The notes: a model not told the origin generated them from the letters alone. DNA of 64,000 bases from Maledivibacter halophilus (GCF_900167445.1 NZ_FUZT01000013.1:1-64000); one strand, 5' to 3'. Numbered from the stretch's first letter, positions 8,288 through 17,268 are shown. Made by a program: numbers and translations.

Positions 8288-9406
8288 ATGAAAAGAAAAG
8301 CACTAAAAATTATAACGATTATATTTATTACATTGGTATTGATATTTACATTTTTTTCAAAAACCATATATAATTATTCTTTACCTGAGGTTTCTACTAA
8401 AATGCCTTCAAAGGGAAATATAGTAAATACAATAAGAGCAAAGGGATTAATAAAGCCAAAGAAAGTCCATAAAATATATTCTGATTATGAAGGCAAAGTT
8501 ATGAATGTATATTTTGATAAAGATGATGAGGTAAAGGTCGGTAATACTATCTTAAAATTAGAAGATGATAATACAGAGTCAAGTACTTTATTGCTAGAAA
8601 TAGATAAAATGAATAATAATCTTTCTTTACTGCAAAACAAAGCTGAAAAGTTAAAAGAATCACTGGAAAAGAATACTGTTCTTTTTAAGCAGAAAGCAAT
8701 AATAAAATCAGAATTAGATAATATACGGGAAGAGTATGATAAGGTTTTGGCTGATATAGAAAATGTTAAAATAGATATGGATTTAAAGAAAAAGGAGCTA
8801 TCAAAGCAAGGGGATAAAAGTATTATTGCCGATAAGTCTGGAATTATTCATTTGAAAAATGTAGATGAAGGACAATACATCAACAAAAACCATGTGATTT
8901 ATGAGATTTATGAAAAAAGTAATACATATGAAGTGGATTTTCATGTTTGTGAGGAGGAAAGTTTGCTGTTAAGTGTAGGAGATGTAGTAGAAGTAGCTTT
9001 GTTTGGGAACAAAAATAAGATAGAAGGAACAATTTCATCTATTACCTATGATAATGAGGATGAGGATAATGAATTTAAAATAAAGATAAGCTTTGACTAT
9101 ACAGGTAAAGAAAGTATAATAGGAAAACCTGTAGAAATCACTATAAAAATAGTGAGTCAGCCCTTTGAAGCTCTTGTACCAAACAGTGCAATAAAGCAAG
9201 ATGTGAAGGGATATTATGTTCTTGTAATTGGAGAAACTGACGGGATTTTTGGAAAGGAGTATTATGCAAAAAAAATAAATGTTAGAGTAATTAAATCCGA
9301 CGAAAAAAATAGTGCAGTAGAGGGCTTTACATATTTTAGACCTGTTATTATCGGTAGCGATAAAGAAATAAAAAACGGAAGCAGGGTGAAAATATGTCAG
9401 CAGTAA
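8288..9406 (+). CDS. HlyD/RND-type membrane fusion (adaptor) protein
   Basis: A 372-residue adaptor of the HlyD/MacA/YknX type. One N-terminal membrane helix (about 8-27) anchors it. A lipoyl/barrel-sandwich half (KKVHKIYSDYEGKVMNVYFDKDDEVKVGN), an alpha-helical coiled-coil hairpin (about 95-175), the second half-motif (IIADKSGIIHLKNVDEGQYI) and beta-barrel domains follow. In Gram-positives these proteins pair with MacB-like permeases and their ATPase. Here the next gene, overlapping by 13 bases, is a MacB-like protein, but no ATPase gene is present. It acts on the outer face of the membrane. Confidence 0.85.
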   Translation: MKRKALKIITIIFITLVLIFTFFSKTIYNYSLPEVSTKMPSKGNIVNTIRAKGLIKPKKVHKIYSDYEGKVMNVYFDKDDEVKVGNTILKLEDDNTESSTLLLEIDKMNNNLSLLQNKAEKLKESLEKNTVLFKQKAIIKSELDNIREEYDKVLADIENVKIDMDLKKKELSKQGDKSIIADKSGIIHLKNVDEGQYINKNHVIYEIYEKSNTYEVDFHVCEEESLLLSVGDVVEVALFGNKNKIEGTISSITYDNEDEDNEFKIKISFDYTGKESIIGKPVEITIKIVSQPFEALVPNSAIKQDVKGYYVLVIGETDGIFGKEYYAKKINVRVIKSDEKNSAVEGFTYFRPVIIGSDKEIKNGSRVKICQQ

Positions 9407-10509
9407 GAAAAGTATTTTTTGCTTTGGGAATATTAAGCCTATTACTTTGTCTGTCTGTAGGAATGATCTTAGGTAATGAGGGAAAAAAACAGGTTGATAG
9501 TAATGTGTTCTATATTAGGGAGAAGAGAGAAAGTAATAGTTTTTCCTTGGAGGATATAGAAAAACTGAAAGAACTGACAAGAATAGCACCTGTACTTGAA
9601 ACCACTAAAAGGGTAGAGTCAAATTTTTATAATAATGATATGACTGTAATAGGTACTAGCGAAGACTTTTTCTATTTTAATAGTATGAATTTTATTGAAG
9701 GAAATGGTTTTTTCACTACCCACGAAAAAACGGGTATAGACTATGCAGTATTGTCAGAAAGTGCAGCAAATAATCTTTTTGGAACATCAAAGTCTACAGG
9801 AACGACTTTTTTTATAGAAAATAAACCATTTATGCTTATAGGAGTAATTAAAGAAAAATATTTAGATGACAAAGAAAATATTGTTTATATTCCAATGAAT
9901 AATTTTGTCAGACATTTTGATACCCAGGAAGTCAAGAGCATATATATACTAGGGGGAAATTCCATATATATAGAACAGTATTTAGGTACTATAGGCAAAA
10001 ATATGAAAAATTTTTTAGTTATTGACTTAATGAAGTATATTAATGTTCTATCTCAAAGACCGTTAATAATATTTTTTTTATTAGGACTATGTGCTGTAGT
10101 GGCTAATTGCATGAAAATTTATAGGATATTAGTTGATACAATTACTATTGGTATGGAATTTTTTGAAAAATATTATGTTAGAGAAATAAGAAGTTTTTTA
10201 AAAAATCCCAGAGTAAGAAAAAATATCTTTTCAATTATGGTGAATTTACTTATTTCAGTAATTATTATTTATATAATTTCCTTTGATTTTATATTACCGA
10301 ATTATTTTTACTTTACAGGAAAGGTTGACAGTGATTTTTTTATTAACACATTTAAGGTGTTTAAACAAAATTACTATCTCAAGGGAAATTTATATGTTCT
10401 TAGAATTTATAATGAAATATCAAATTCTTTATTTGATATAGCTATATTATTTGGGTTACCTATGGTGATAGTTTGTATGCCTAATAGGGAAAAAAAGCAT
10501 ATTATATAA
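9394..10509 (+). CDS. MacB/FtsX-like permease with MacB periplasmic core domain
   Basis: A 371-residue membrane protein. One helix (about 8-27) is followed by an extracytoplasmic MacB_PCD-like domain (residues about 30-220; signatures VIGTSEDFFYFNSMNFIEG, YAVLSESAANNLFG and FMLIGVIKEKY). Then come further helices near 225-245, 285-305 and 345-362. A normal FtsX/MacB permease has a conserved FtsX core that docks on its ATPase; here that core is hard to see, so the protein is divergent or degenerate. It overlaps the adaptor gene by 13 bases, which implies tight coupling. It could form a non-canonical efflux or sensor complex with the adaptor and the sugar-type permeases. The family call rests mostly on the periplasmic domain. 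Confidence 0.65.
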   Translation: MSAVRKVFFALGILSLLLCLSVGMILGNEGKKQVDSNVFYIREKRESNSFSLEDIEKLKELTRIAPVLETTKRVESNFYNNDMTVIGTSEDFFYFNSMNFIEGNGFFTTHEKTGIDYAVLSESAANNLFGTSKSTGTTFFIENKPFMLIGVIKEKYLDDKENIVYIPMNNFVRHFDTQEVKSIYILGGNSIYIEQYLGTIGKNMKNFLVIDLMKYINVLSQRPLIIFFLLGLCAVVANCMKIYRILVDTITIGMEFFEKYYVREIRSFLKNPRVRKNIFSIMVNLLISVIIIYIISFDFILPNYFYFTGKVDSDFFINTFKVFKQNYYLKGNLYVLRIYNEISNSLFDIAILFGLPMVIVCMPNREKKHII

Positions 10510-10522
10510 ACCTATATAGAAC

Positions 10523-10607
10523 TTTATGAATAGGAAAGGTGAATTGAAACTATTTAAATAGATAGACTTAAACTAATGAATAATTTGAAATCACCTTCTA
10601 TTCATAC
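10523..10607. terminator. Bidirectional terminator between the 5-gene operon and the Crp/Fnr gene
   Basis: Long imperfect stem: TATGAATAGGAAAGGTGA on the left pairs with TCACCTTCTATTCATA on the right. The right arm includes the last codons and stop of the minus-strand regulator gene. Confidence 0.6.
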
Positions 10608-11296
10608 AAATCTCCTGCCAATTTTTCAAGACCTTCTTTATCTAGAATTACAATTGTATTTTTTTCTTTTTTAAGTAAACCTTTGTGACATAGACTATTT
10701 AAAGTTCTATTTAAATGTCTGTAGCTGGTTCCGAGAAGCTCAGCTATATCAGTTAGTTTATCTGTTTCAATTTCACTAAAGGGCATGGTATAATTTTCAT
10801 CATTATTCATAATTGCTAAAAAATAACTAGCTAGCCTATTTTCCAAGGGATATAAAAGGTTAATTGCATTCCAGTAGGAAGCATTATACAGCTTGCTGCC
10901 TAGGGTTTTACAAATGAATTGTAAGAACTTTACATCATTTGCTGCAGTATTTTTTAATAATTTCATAGGAATAGCGATACATGTAACATTTTCTACTGCT
11001 TCCACATCACAAGCAGTTAAATCACCATTTACAAATTCTATATCACCCATTACTTGAAGAGGAGTGTAAAACCTTAAAAGTAATGATTTTCCATTTTTCA
11101 AGAGAGTATATATTTTAACTTTTCCCTCTACTAGAAGATAAAAATAGTCCATTTTTTCATGGGCTTTGCAAACATGCTCACCTCTATTGAAAGTATGTAA
11201 TCTCATAGTATCCACTATATTTTCTTTGAAAATATTATCAATATTATATTTTTTAAAATATGAATATAGGATTTCTTTATTATATGAAGATTTCAT
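10598..11296 (-). CDS. Crp/Fnr-family transcription regulator (YeiL-like)
   Basis: A 232-residue regulator with an N-terminal cyclic-nucleotide-binding-like beta barrel (about 20-140; YFYLLVEGKVKIYTLLKNGK) and a C-terminal winged helix (TDIAELLGTSYRHLNRTLNSL, about 175-197). It resembles the YeiL branch. The Fnr cysteine cluster is not visible. It is divergent from two small DMT-transporter genes, and a perfect 14-bp palindrome lies in the shared control region (11406-11419), so it probably controls those genes and perhaps itself. The effector is unknown. The start ATG has AGGAAA upstream. Confidence 0.88.
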   Translation of the reverse strand: MKSSYNKEILYSYFKKYNIDNIFKENIVDTMRLHTFNRGEHVCKAHEKMDYFYLLVEGKVKIYTLLKNGKSLLLRFYTPLQVMGDIEFVNGDLTACDVEAVENVTCIAIPMKLLKNTAANDVKFLQFICKTLGSKLYNASYWNAINLLYPLENRLASYFLAIMNNDENYTMPFSEIETDKLTDIAELLGTSYRHLNRTLNSLCHKGLLKKEKNTIVILDKEGLEKLAGDLYE

Positions 11297-11405
11297 ATTA
11301 TTTCCTAGCCTTCTTTCATAAAATTTTAGATAAAATCAAAACTTCCAGATATAAGAACTGGCACGATCAGTAAATTTAAGAACATTTATATTTATATATT
11401 ATCAT

Positions 11406-11419
11406 AGGACATATGTCCT
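11406..11419. promoter_or_regulatory. Palindromic operator for the Crp/Fnr regulator
   Basis: Perfect palindrome AGGACATATGTCCT in the 193-base divergent control region, about 70 bases before the transporter start. It has the size and symmetry of a Crp-family site but not the classical TGTGA half-site. The assignment to the neighbouring regulator is by position. Confidence 0.6.
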
Positions 11420-11489
11420 TTTAAAGCAATTAAATATAATGATAATCTATAAGAGTAGATATAAGAAAACTGCTAGTGGAGATGATATT

Positions 11490-11912
11490 ATGTATAAATT
11501 ATTTGCAGTTTTTTCAGGAGTATTAATTGCTTTAATGGTAACTTGTAATGGTAGTTTATCAAGAAATATAGGAGATGAATTATCCCTAATTGTTATTCAT
11601 TTACTTGGGCTTATTACAATAGTAGGTATTTTAATTATAAGAAAGAAGGATGTTCCTAAACTAAAAAATATACCTATATACCTATTTAGTGCAGGGGCAC
11701 TGGGAGTTTTTATGGTGTTTTCAAATAATATTTGTTTTAATTATTTGGGGGTTTCCTTAACCTTGGCATTAGGGTTATTAGGGCAATCCATAGCTTCCTG
11801 TATAATAGATCATTTTGGACTGTTTGGAATGGAAGTCAGCAAATTCAAAAAAGAAAAATTGTTTGGATTTATACTAATATTCATAGGTATAATTTCTATG
11901 GTTATATATTAA
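11490..11912 (+). CDS. DMT-family transporter, YdcZ/DUF606 type, first half
   Basis: A 140-residue membrane protein with five predicted helices of the DUF606 (YdcZ) group of the drug/metabolite transporter superfamily. These are half-size proteins that usually work as pairs. The start is placed at 11490, eight bases after GTGGAG; the earlier ATG at 11439 has no ribosome binding site. The second half-transporter follows 12 bases downstream with a strong AAGGAGG, so the two probably make a heterodimer. The substrate is unknown. It is likely regulated by the divergent Crp/Fnr protein. Confidence 0.85.
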   Translation: MYKLFAVFSGVLIALMVTCNGSLSRNIGDELSLIVIHLLGLITIVGILIIRKKDVPKLKNIPIYLFSAGALGVFMVFSNNICFNYLGVSLTLALGLLGQSIASCIIDHFGLFGMEVSKFKKEKLFGFILIFIGIISMVIY

Positions 11913-11924
11913 GGAGGAAAATTC

Positions 11925-12383
11925 TTGATTTATATAATACTTGCATTTTTAACAGGCTCTATGGTGATTTTATCTTTAGTAATAAACTCAAGATTAGCTG
12001 TAAAAATAGGGGTGTTGCAGGGAACTTTAATTAATTATTTAGTTGGACTGATATTTAGTATTTTAGTTTTAATTTTTAATTATAGTCGTGTTGATATATC
12101 ATTAAAGCTTTTTTCAAATATTCCCCTTTGGTTTTATTTTGGAGGAGTTATTGGAGTGATTGTTGTATCAGTTAACAATATAGTAATACCTAAAATTCCA
12201 ACCATATATTCAACACTTCTCATTTTTATAGGCCAGATTTTTACTGGGATAATTATTGACTTTATTTTAGGAGATTCCATTTCCAGAGGGAAAATAATCG
12301 GTGGATTGTTGATTTTACTAGGTATGATGTATAATTTTTATATCGATAAGAAAAATTTGCTTGTAAAAATTGTTGATGAATAG
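11925..12383 (+). CDS. DMT-family transporter, YdcZ/DUF606 type, second half
   Basis: A 152-residue membrane protein with five predicted helices, homologous in outline to the preceding gene (both have the LLxFIGQxxxGIIID-like block; here STLLIFIGQIFTGIIIDFIL). It starts at TTG, which has AAGGAGG eight bases upstream. It forms an operon with the first half and ends at a strong terminator. Paired DUF606 proteins have been proposed to make one antiparallel transporter. The substrate is unknown. Confidence 0.85.
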   Translation: MIYIILAFLTGSMVILSLVINSRLAVKIGVLQGTLINYLVGLIFSILVLIFNYSRVDISLKLFSNIPLWFYFGGVIGVIVVSVNNIVIPKIPTIYSTLLIFIGQIFTGIIIDFILGDSISRGKIIGGLLILLGMMYNFYIDKKNLLVKIVDE

Positions 12384-12418
12384 ATTATAGGTTTTTAAAT
12401 TCAAGAGTTTTTATTTGT

Positions 12419-12484
12419 ATATGAGGCTTAGGTTATGTGTTTCCTCCCTTGATTCACATTATATTAAAGCCTCATATTTTTTTT
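12419..12484 (+). terminator. Terminator after the DMT transporter pair
   Basis: Stem ATATGAGGCTT / AAGCCTCATAT with a 38-base loop (which itself has a weak GTG/CAC stem) and a run of eight T. Confidence 0.8.
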
Positions 12485-12556
12485 ATATTTTTATTAATAT
12501 AATATCACATAATATTTCCATATGATAAAATAATAAAAATAAAGGGAGGTTAATTA

Positions 12557-13882
12557 ATGCAGAAGAAATTTAAATTAATAGTGTTAGAAATTATAGTAGT
12601 TTTCTCAATAATGGGATGTAGCTATGTAGAATCTCCAGATATGCTTATTCGAAGGCCTAGAAAGGTAATAGAAAATGAAAACTATAATATTATCAATAAA
12701 TTTTTAGATGAAAATAAGACTTTAACTTTGGCATCAGGTCAAGAAAATTATGAAGCAATAAGAAGAGTTGATATTGATGGGGATAAAGCAAATGAACTTT
12801 TGGTATTATATAAGGATATTGATAAAAAACATCAAAATATAAAAGGCTTTGGTATTCTTATTCTTAAGGAAGAAAAAAATCAATGGTATGAAATTAATAG
12901 AATTGGAGGTTTAAGCCACAGCTTTGATTTAGTAGATTATAAAGATATAACTGGTGATAATAAGCTTGAAATAATTATAGGAGTAAATACAGAAAATGAA
13001 ATGAATAAACAATTATTAATATATTCCTATCATGGTGGGTATTTTCGGGACATTTACAGCTGTATATATAAGGATATTGGAATAGGAGATTTAAATAAAG
13101 ATGGTCAAAGTGAATTGATTGTATTTAATAAAAAACCGGAAAATAATAAGAAATATGTTCAGGTTTTAAAATTTTTTAATGACGATATGATGATACTTGA
13201 TGAGTATATTATTAATAATGACAGTTATTATAGCACTATGACTGTTGGCAAGGCTTCCAAGGAAGAAATAGGTGTTTTTATTGATTATGATGTAGGTTTA
13301 TATAAGGGATATACAGATTTATTAGTAATGAAAAATAATAAGCTTATACAGGTCTTAGATAATATAAGAATAAATTATAAAAAGGTATTTGAAAATCATA
13401 TTACTAATTCCGAGGATATTAATAATGACAATATTATCGAAATAGGGTTTATAGAAAAATTATTAATAACAGGAGAATATAAAGATTATAGTGTTCCTTA
13501 TATAAAAAAATGGTATCAATGGAATGAAGAAAATGATATAGTCCTCATACAAAGAGAATATTATGACTATAATCAAAGATATAAAATAATAATACCAAAA
13601 GAGTGGCAAGATGACTTTATTATTTTAGAAAAAGAAAATAAGACAAGCACAGAATTTTATTCTTTAAATAATAAAAAACAGTTAGATAAACATATTTTCT
13701 CTATAAAAAGTTTTAACAAAGAAAATTGGGATAAGAAGAATTTAGATACTATAGGTAAGGATTATATAGTTCTAAAGGAGGATGAAAATATTATAATAAT
13801 AGGTATATTAGGATATATAAATGAGGGATCAAGATTTTATATAGATAAAGAAAAACTAAGTATTACATTTAATTTAATATAA
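12557..13882 (+). CDS. Lipoprotein with FG-GAP/VCBS-like calcium-repeat blades
   Basis: A 441-residue lipoprotein with lipobox SIMGCS after a hydrophobic signal. Acidic repeats characteristic of FG-GAP/VCBS beta-propeller blades recur: VDIDGDKANELLVLY (about 71), DITGDNKLEIIIGVN (about 135), DLNKDGQSELIVFN (about 177) and DINNDNIIEIGFIE (about 290). In such proteins DxDxDG loops bind calcium. It sits 110 bases before an OmpR-type response regulator and its kinase, a recurring layout that suggests a surface partner or target of that system. No enzymatic motif is seen, and the function is unknown. Confidence 0.7.
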   Translation: MQKKFKLIVLEIIVVFSIMGCSYVESPDMLIRRPRKVIENENYNIINKFLDENKTLTLASGQENYEAIRRVDIDGDKANELLVLYKDIDKKHQNIKGFGILILKEEKNQWYEINRIGGLSHSFDLVDYKDITGDNKLEIIIGVNTENEMNKQLLIYSYHGGYFRDIYSCIYKDIGIGDLNKDGQSELIVFNKKPENNKKYVQVLKFFNDDMMILDEYIINNDSYYSTMTVGKASKEEIGVFIDYDVGLYKGYTDLLVMKNNKLIQVLDNIRINYKKVFENHITNSEDINNDNIIEIGFIEKLLITGEYKDYSVPYIKKWYQWNEENDIVLIQREYYDYNQRYKIIIPKEWQDDFIILEKENKTSTEFYSLNNKKQLDKHIFSIKSFNKENWDKKNLDTIGKDYIVLKEDENIIIIGILGYINEGSRFYIDKEKLSITFNLI

Positions 13883-13937
13883 ATTTCCCGGAAAATAATT
13901 AACGCTTTTACATTTTTTATTTAAAATTTATTACACC

Positions 13938-13974
13938 TCTAAACTAAGTTTTACTATGTAAACTCTATATATAA
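13938..13974. repeat. Family-1 element, right half only, copy B
   Basis: AAACTAAGTTTTACTATGTA plus ACTCTATATATA matches the right arm of the family. No left arm is present. It ends about 20 bases before the response-regulator start and so lies in its leader. Confidence 0.65.
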
Positions 13975-13992
13975 ATTAGAAGGAGAAATTAT

Positions 13993-14688
13993 ATGAAGAC
14001 AAAAATATTAGTTTTAGAAGACGAAGCATCGATAAGGAGCTTTATAAGAATAAAATTAAAGGGATTTGGATATGAAGTATTAGAGGCGGAAACAGGAAAA
14101 GAAGCCCTGGCAAAAATAGATGATACTATAGATATTGCACTATTAGATGTTATGCTTCCGGATATCGATGGATTTGAAGTTTGCAGGCAATTTAGAATGA
14201 ACTATCCTAAGCTTGGAATTATAATGATCACAGCAATGGGAATGGAAGAAGACAAAATTACTGGGCTTGGAAACGGTGCCGATGATTATATTGTTAAACC
14301 CTTTAGCCCTAAAGAATTAGTTGCCAGAATAGAATCATTACTCAGAAGAATAAATATAAATAAATCCAATGAGGAGATTAAGAGTAGTACCATTAAACAT
14401 GGAAGATTCATATTAGATACTGATAAAAGGATTTTAAAGAAAAATGATAAGCTTATTTCTCTTACCCCTACTGAATATTCTATTTTAGAATTTTTAATGA
14501 GTTATCCTAATAAAGTTTTTAGCAGGGATGAAATATTAGATAGGGTGTGGGGAAAGAATTATTTTGGAGATATAAAGACTGTAGATGTAAATATGAGAAG
14601 AATAAGGCAAAAAATTGAAGATGATGCTTCAAATCCTTCATCTTTAAAAACCGTATGGGGACATGGATATATTTGGAGTACGGAATAA
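13993..14688 (+). CDS. OmpR-family response regulator
   Basis: A 231-residue regulator. The receiver domain has phospho-acceptor Asp52 (ALLDVMLPD), acidic ED at 10-11 and the Lys of YIVKPF. The C-terminal winged helix carries TVDVNMRRIRQKIEDD and ends KTVWGHGYIW. The ribosome binding site GAAGGAGAAAT precedes ATG. Its stop TAA overlaps the kinase ATG (TAATG), so the pair is translationally coupled. The neighbouring lipoprotein genes at 12557 and 16370 are plausible regulon members. Confidence 0.92.
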   Translation: MKTKILVLEDEASIRSFIRIKLKGFGYEVLEAETGKEALAKIDDTIDIALLDVMLPDIDGFEVCRQFRMNYPKLGIIMITAMGMEEDKITGLGNGADDYIVKPFSPKELVARIESLLRRININKSNEEIKSSTIKHGRFILDTDKRILKKNDKLISLTPTEYSILEFLMSYPNKVFSRDEILDRVWGKNYFGDIKTVDVNMRRIRQKIEDDASNPSSLKTVWGHGYIWSTE

Positions 14689-16085
14689 TGAAGAGCATAA
14701 AGGGAAGATTATATATACAAAATGGCATAATAATTATAAGTATTGTATTGATTTTGGAAGTGATATTTCTATTTTCCGTAAGGAGTTACTATTTTCAAAG
14801 TGTAGAAAGGCAGCTGATAAACAAAATAGATATTTCTGGAGAGTTTTACAATAGACATCTCATTAATGAAAGAATAAATGAAAAGGCCAAATATATATTA
14901 GAAAATGATTCAAAGGATCCCATATTTTATATGCAGGTGATAGATTCTGATAGAATAATGATAATTGATTCAAATGGATTAAGTTATAATAAGCCTTTAA
15001 ACACAAGGGATATTGTTGAAGCTTTAAATGGAAGTACTAAAGCTATAATAACAAAGGATGTAGAGACTAATGAAAAAATAATGGCGATATCAACCCCTCT
15101 ATATAGATTAAATGATATTTCTGGAGTCCTAAGATATCTTATCTCAATTGAAGATTTAGAAAAAATGGTTGCAAGAATCTCATGGATTTCCCTTTTAATA
15201 GGGGCAATTGTAATAATTATTATATTTTTATTGAGTTCATTTTTAGCCAATGATATAATTGGTCCCATCAAAGAATTAACAAATATATCTGAAATAATGG
15301 CTAAGGGAGATTTTTCAAAGAGGGCAACTAAAATAAGTAATGATGAAATAGGAAAGCTTTCCAGGACATTGAATTACATGGCAGAAGAAATCCAAAGAAG
15401 TAATTCTGTAAAAAATGAATTTATATCATCCATATCCCATGAGCTTCGCACACCACTGACAGCGATTCAAGGCTGGAGTGAAATAATTCTTTCTGGTGAA
15501 GTTGAAAACTTAGAAGAAGAAAGGGAAGGATTAAGGATTATGGCTAGTGAAGCCAAACGATTATCGAGCCTAGTGGAACAGCTTTTGGATTTTTCAAAAT
15601 TTGAAGCAGGGAAGGTTACACTGGATTTAAAAAAAGTAGATATAAATAGGCTTTTAAATGATATATATAGTTATTTTAAAAAAAGATTTCATAAATCCCA
15701 AATTAAAGCCAGTTTAGCTTTAGACAAAAACCGTTGTTATGTCAGGGGAGATGTTAATAGGCTTAAGCAGGTGTTTATAAATATAATAGATAATTCAATA
15801 AAGTTTTCAGGAGAAAAGGGAATAATAATAATAAGGACCTTTCTGAAAAAAGATATTGTATTAATTGAAATAGAAGACAACGGTATAGGCATTCCCTCTA
15901 ATGAAATACATAAAATAACAGAGAAATTTTATAGGGGGAAAACTAAGAGATCAGGTAGTGGTATAGGTCTAGCAATTTGTAGAGAAATAATAGATTTACA
16001 TTATGGAAAATTTTACATCAGCAGTGTAGAAGGTAAAGGAACAAAGGTGAGTATTGAGCTACCCCTTATGAATAAAGATAAATAA
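14688..16085 (+). CDS. Sensor histidine kinase (PhoR/ResE-like)
   Basis: A 465-residue membrane kinase. It has a first helix (about 9-31), an extracytoplasmic domain of about 135 residues (PAS/Cache-like size), a second helix (about 165-187), HAMP (about 188-240), the H-box ISSISHELRTPLTAI with His251, then NIIDNSIKFS and GSGIGLAICREIIDLHYGK boxes. I chose ATG 14688, which overlaps the regulator stop, over the longer frame from 14655. It is the partner of the response regulator at 13993. The signal is unknown; cell-envelope stress would be typical for this class. Confidence 0.9.
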   Translation: MKSIKGRLYIQNGIIIISIVLILEVIFLFSVRSYYFQSVERQLINKIDISGEFYNRHLINERINEKAKYILENDSKDPIFYMQVIDSDRIMIIDSNGLSYNKPLNTRDIVEALNGSTKAIITKDVETNEKIMAISTPLYRLNDISGVLRYLISIEDLEKMVARISWISLLIGAIVIIIIFLLSSFLANDIIGPIKELTNISEIMAKGDFSKRATKISNDEIGKLSRTLNYMAEEIQRSNSVKNEFISSISHELRTPLTAIQGWSEIILSGEVENLEEEREGLRIMASEAKRLSSLVEQLLDFSKFEAGKVTLDLKKVDINRLLNDIYSYFKKRFHKSQIKASLALDKNRCYVRGDVNRLKQVFINIIDNSIKFSGEKGIIIIRTFLKKDIVLIEIEDNGIGIPSNEIHKITEKFYRGKTKRSGSGIGLAICREIIDLHYGKFYISSVEGKGTKVSIELPLMNKDK

Positions 16086-16162
16086 TTTTAAATCTAGAAA
16101 ACCTTAACCTATTTGTAAATATTTAATATAAAAGACTATGTATAATAATAATAGATTCCGGT

Positions 16163-16310
16163 TATGGATATCCTAGCAAAATAGTTACTTTATACACATC
16201 AAAACTCCTGAGAAACATTGGATATTTTTATATCCATAAAGTAAGTTTTGCTATGGGAAACCTATATAGATAACCAACTCTAAAGTATTATGAATTTTAA
16301 TGTTGGTTAT
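16163..16310. repeat. Family-1 element, copy C, with an adjoining hairpin
   Basis: Left arm CCTAGCAAAATAGTTACTTT and right arm ATAAAGTAAGTTTTGCTATG pair (16163-16270). The GC/AC changes relative to other copies occur in both arms. It is followed directly by a second hairpin, ATAACCAAC / GTTGGTTAT (16270-16310). Together they fill most of the 284-base gap between the kinase and the next lipoprotein. Confidence 0.75.
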
Positions 16311-16369
16311 TAATATAGAAAATAATATATTAGAGTCAATACTGTCACTTGAGAAAGGATGAATAAGAG

Positions 16370-17116
16370 ATGAGATCAATAAGTAAAAAAGTATTTTGTA
16401 TTTTATGTATTTTAATATTGGCTGTTTCTGCTGTAGGATGTAAAACAGTTGATAGTGAAGAGCCTAATGTGGAAAATAATGAAGCTAAAGAAGAAAATGA
16501 AAATTCAAGTGAAAAGGAGGTATACAATAAAGATATAGCTAAGTATTTTCCGGCGGTAGAAGGAACAGTTTTAAGATACTATGGAACTGCTGAATATGGA
16601 CAAACATTAACTTTAAATAAAGTTATAGAAAATGAAGAAGAGCTTAGATTAGCCTTTAAGGGTGAAATAGATGATCTGAGTGATGGAGAAGGTCCTTCTA
16701 AGGAGGAATTAATCCTTGAAGTTGAATATGTAATTGATTCAGATTCAGTAAAGGAAATATATAAAAACCAAGAGCTTAAGCATTCTCAATCTATTATTAG
16801 AGAGCAAATAGTATTAAAGTCACCAATTGAAGAAGGTAAAGCTTGGAATCAAACAGTAAATATAGATGGCATGGAATATGAAGCAGAAACAAAGATTATT
16901 GAAATATTTAAGGATGAAAATGGTAAAAATTTAGTAAAAACTGAAACCCTTGTAAAAGGTATGGAGAATTATCCAGAAGACACATATAAAGAAGTAAGAG
17001 TTTATAAAGAAGACAAAGGACTTGTGGAATTTAATAAAGTGATTCTTTTAGAAGGTCTAGAAGGCGAAGAGCCCTATCCTTTTGAATTTGGATATAGATT
17101 ATATGAACAAGAATAG
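16370..17116 (+). CDS. Putative lipoprotein of unknown function
   Basis: A 248-residue predicted lipoprotein. The lipobox VSAVGCK is followed by a low-complexity Glu/Asn linker (about 25-50) and then a folded domain (YFPAVEGTVLRYYGTAEYG; repeated beta-type stretches; acidic). The start has AAAGGATGA upstream. I do not recognise a named family. It stands alone between a repeat element and a clear terminator. A link with the upstream two-component system is possible by position only. Confidence 0.6.
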   Translation: MRSISKKVFCILCILILAVSAVGCKTVDSEEPNVENNEAKEENENSSEKEVYNKDIAKYFPAVEGTVLRYYGTAEYGQTLTLNKVIENEEELRLAFKGEIDDLSDGEGPSKEELILEVEYVIDSDSVKEIYKNQELKHSQSIIREQIVLKSPIEEGKAWNQTVNIDGMEYEAETKIIEIFKDENGKNLVKTETLVKGMENYPEDTYKEVRVYKEDKGLVEFNKVILLEGLEGEEPYPFEFGYRLYEQE

Positions 17117-17150
17117 TAGCTGCTTTTGCTAAGGCATAAAATTATTTTAG

Positions 17151-17178
17151 AATCCCAAATTAATTTGGGATTTTTCTT
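17151..17178 (+). terminator. Terminator after the 16370 lipoprotein
   Basis: Perfect palindromic stem AATCCCAAATTAATTTGGGATT followed by TTTCTTT. Confidence 0.85.
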
Positions 17179-17268
17179 TATATAAGCAAGAAAAAGATGT
17201 AAAATGATGTTAAGTGAAAAAATTCTATAATTTATTTTAAATGTACTTTTTAGGAGGGGGGAGAAAGT

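Noticed and set aside
9394..10509. Reading the MacB-like protein as a full FtsX permease
   Set aside because: The periplasmic domain fits, but the conserved FtsX core and an adjacent ATPase are not seen, so I kept a cautious call.
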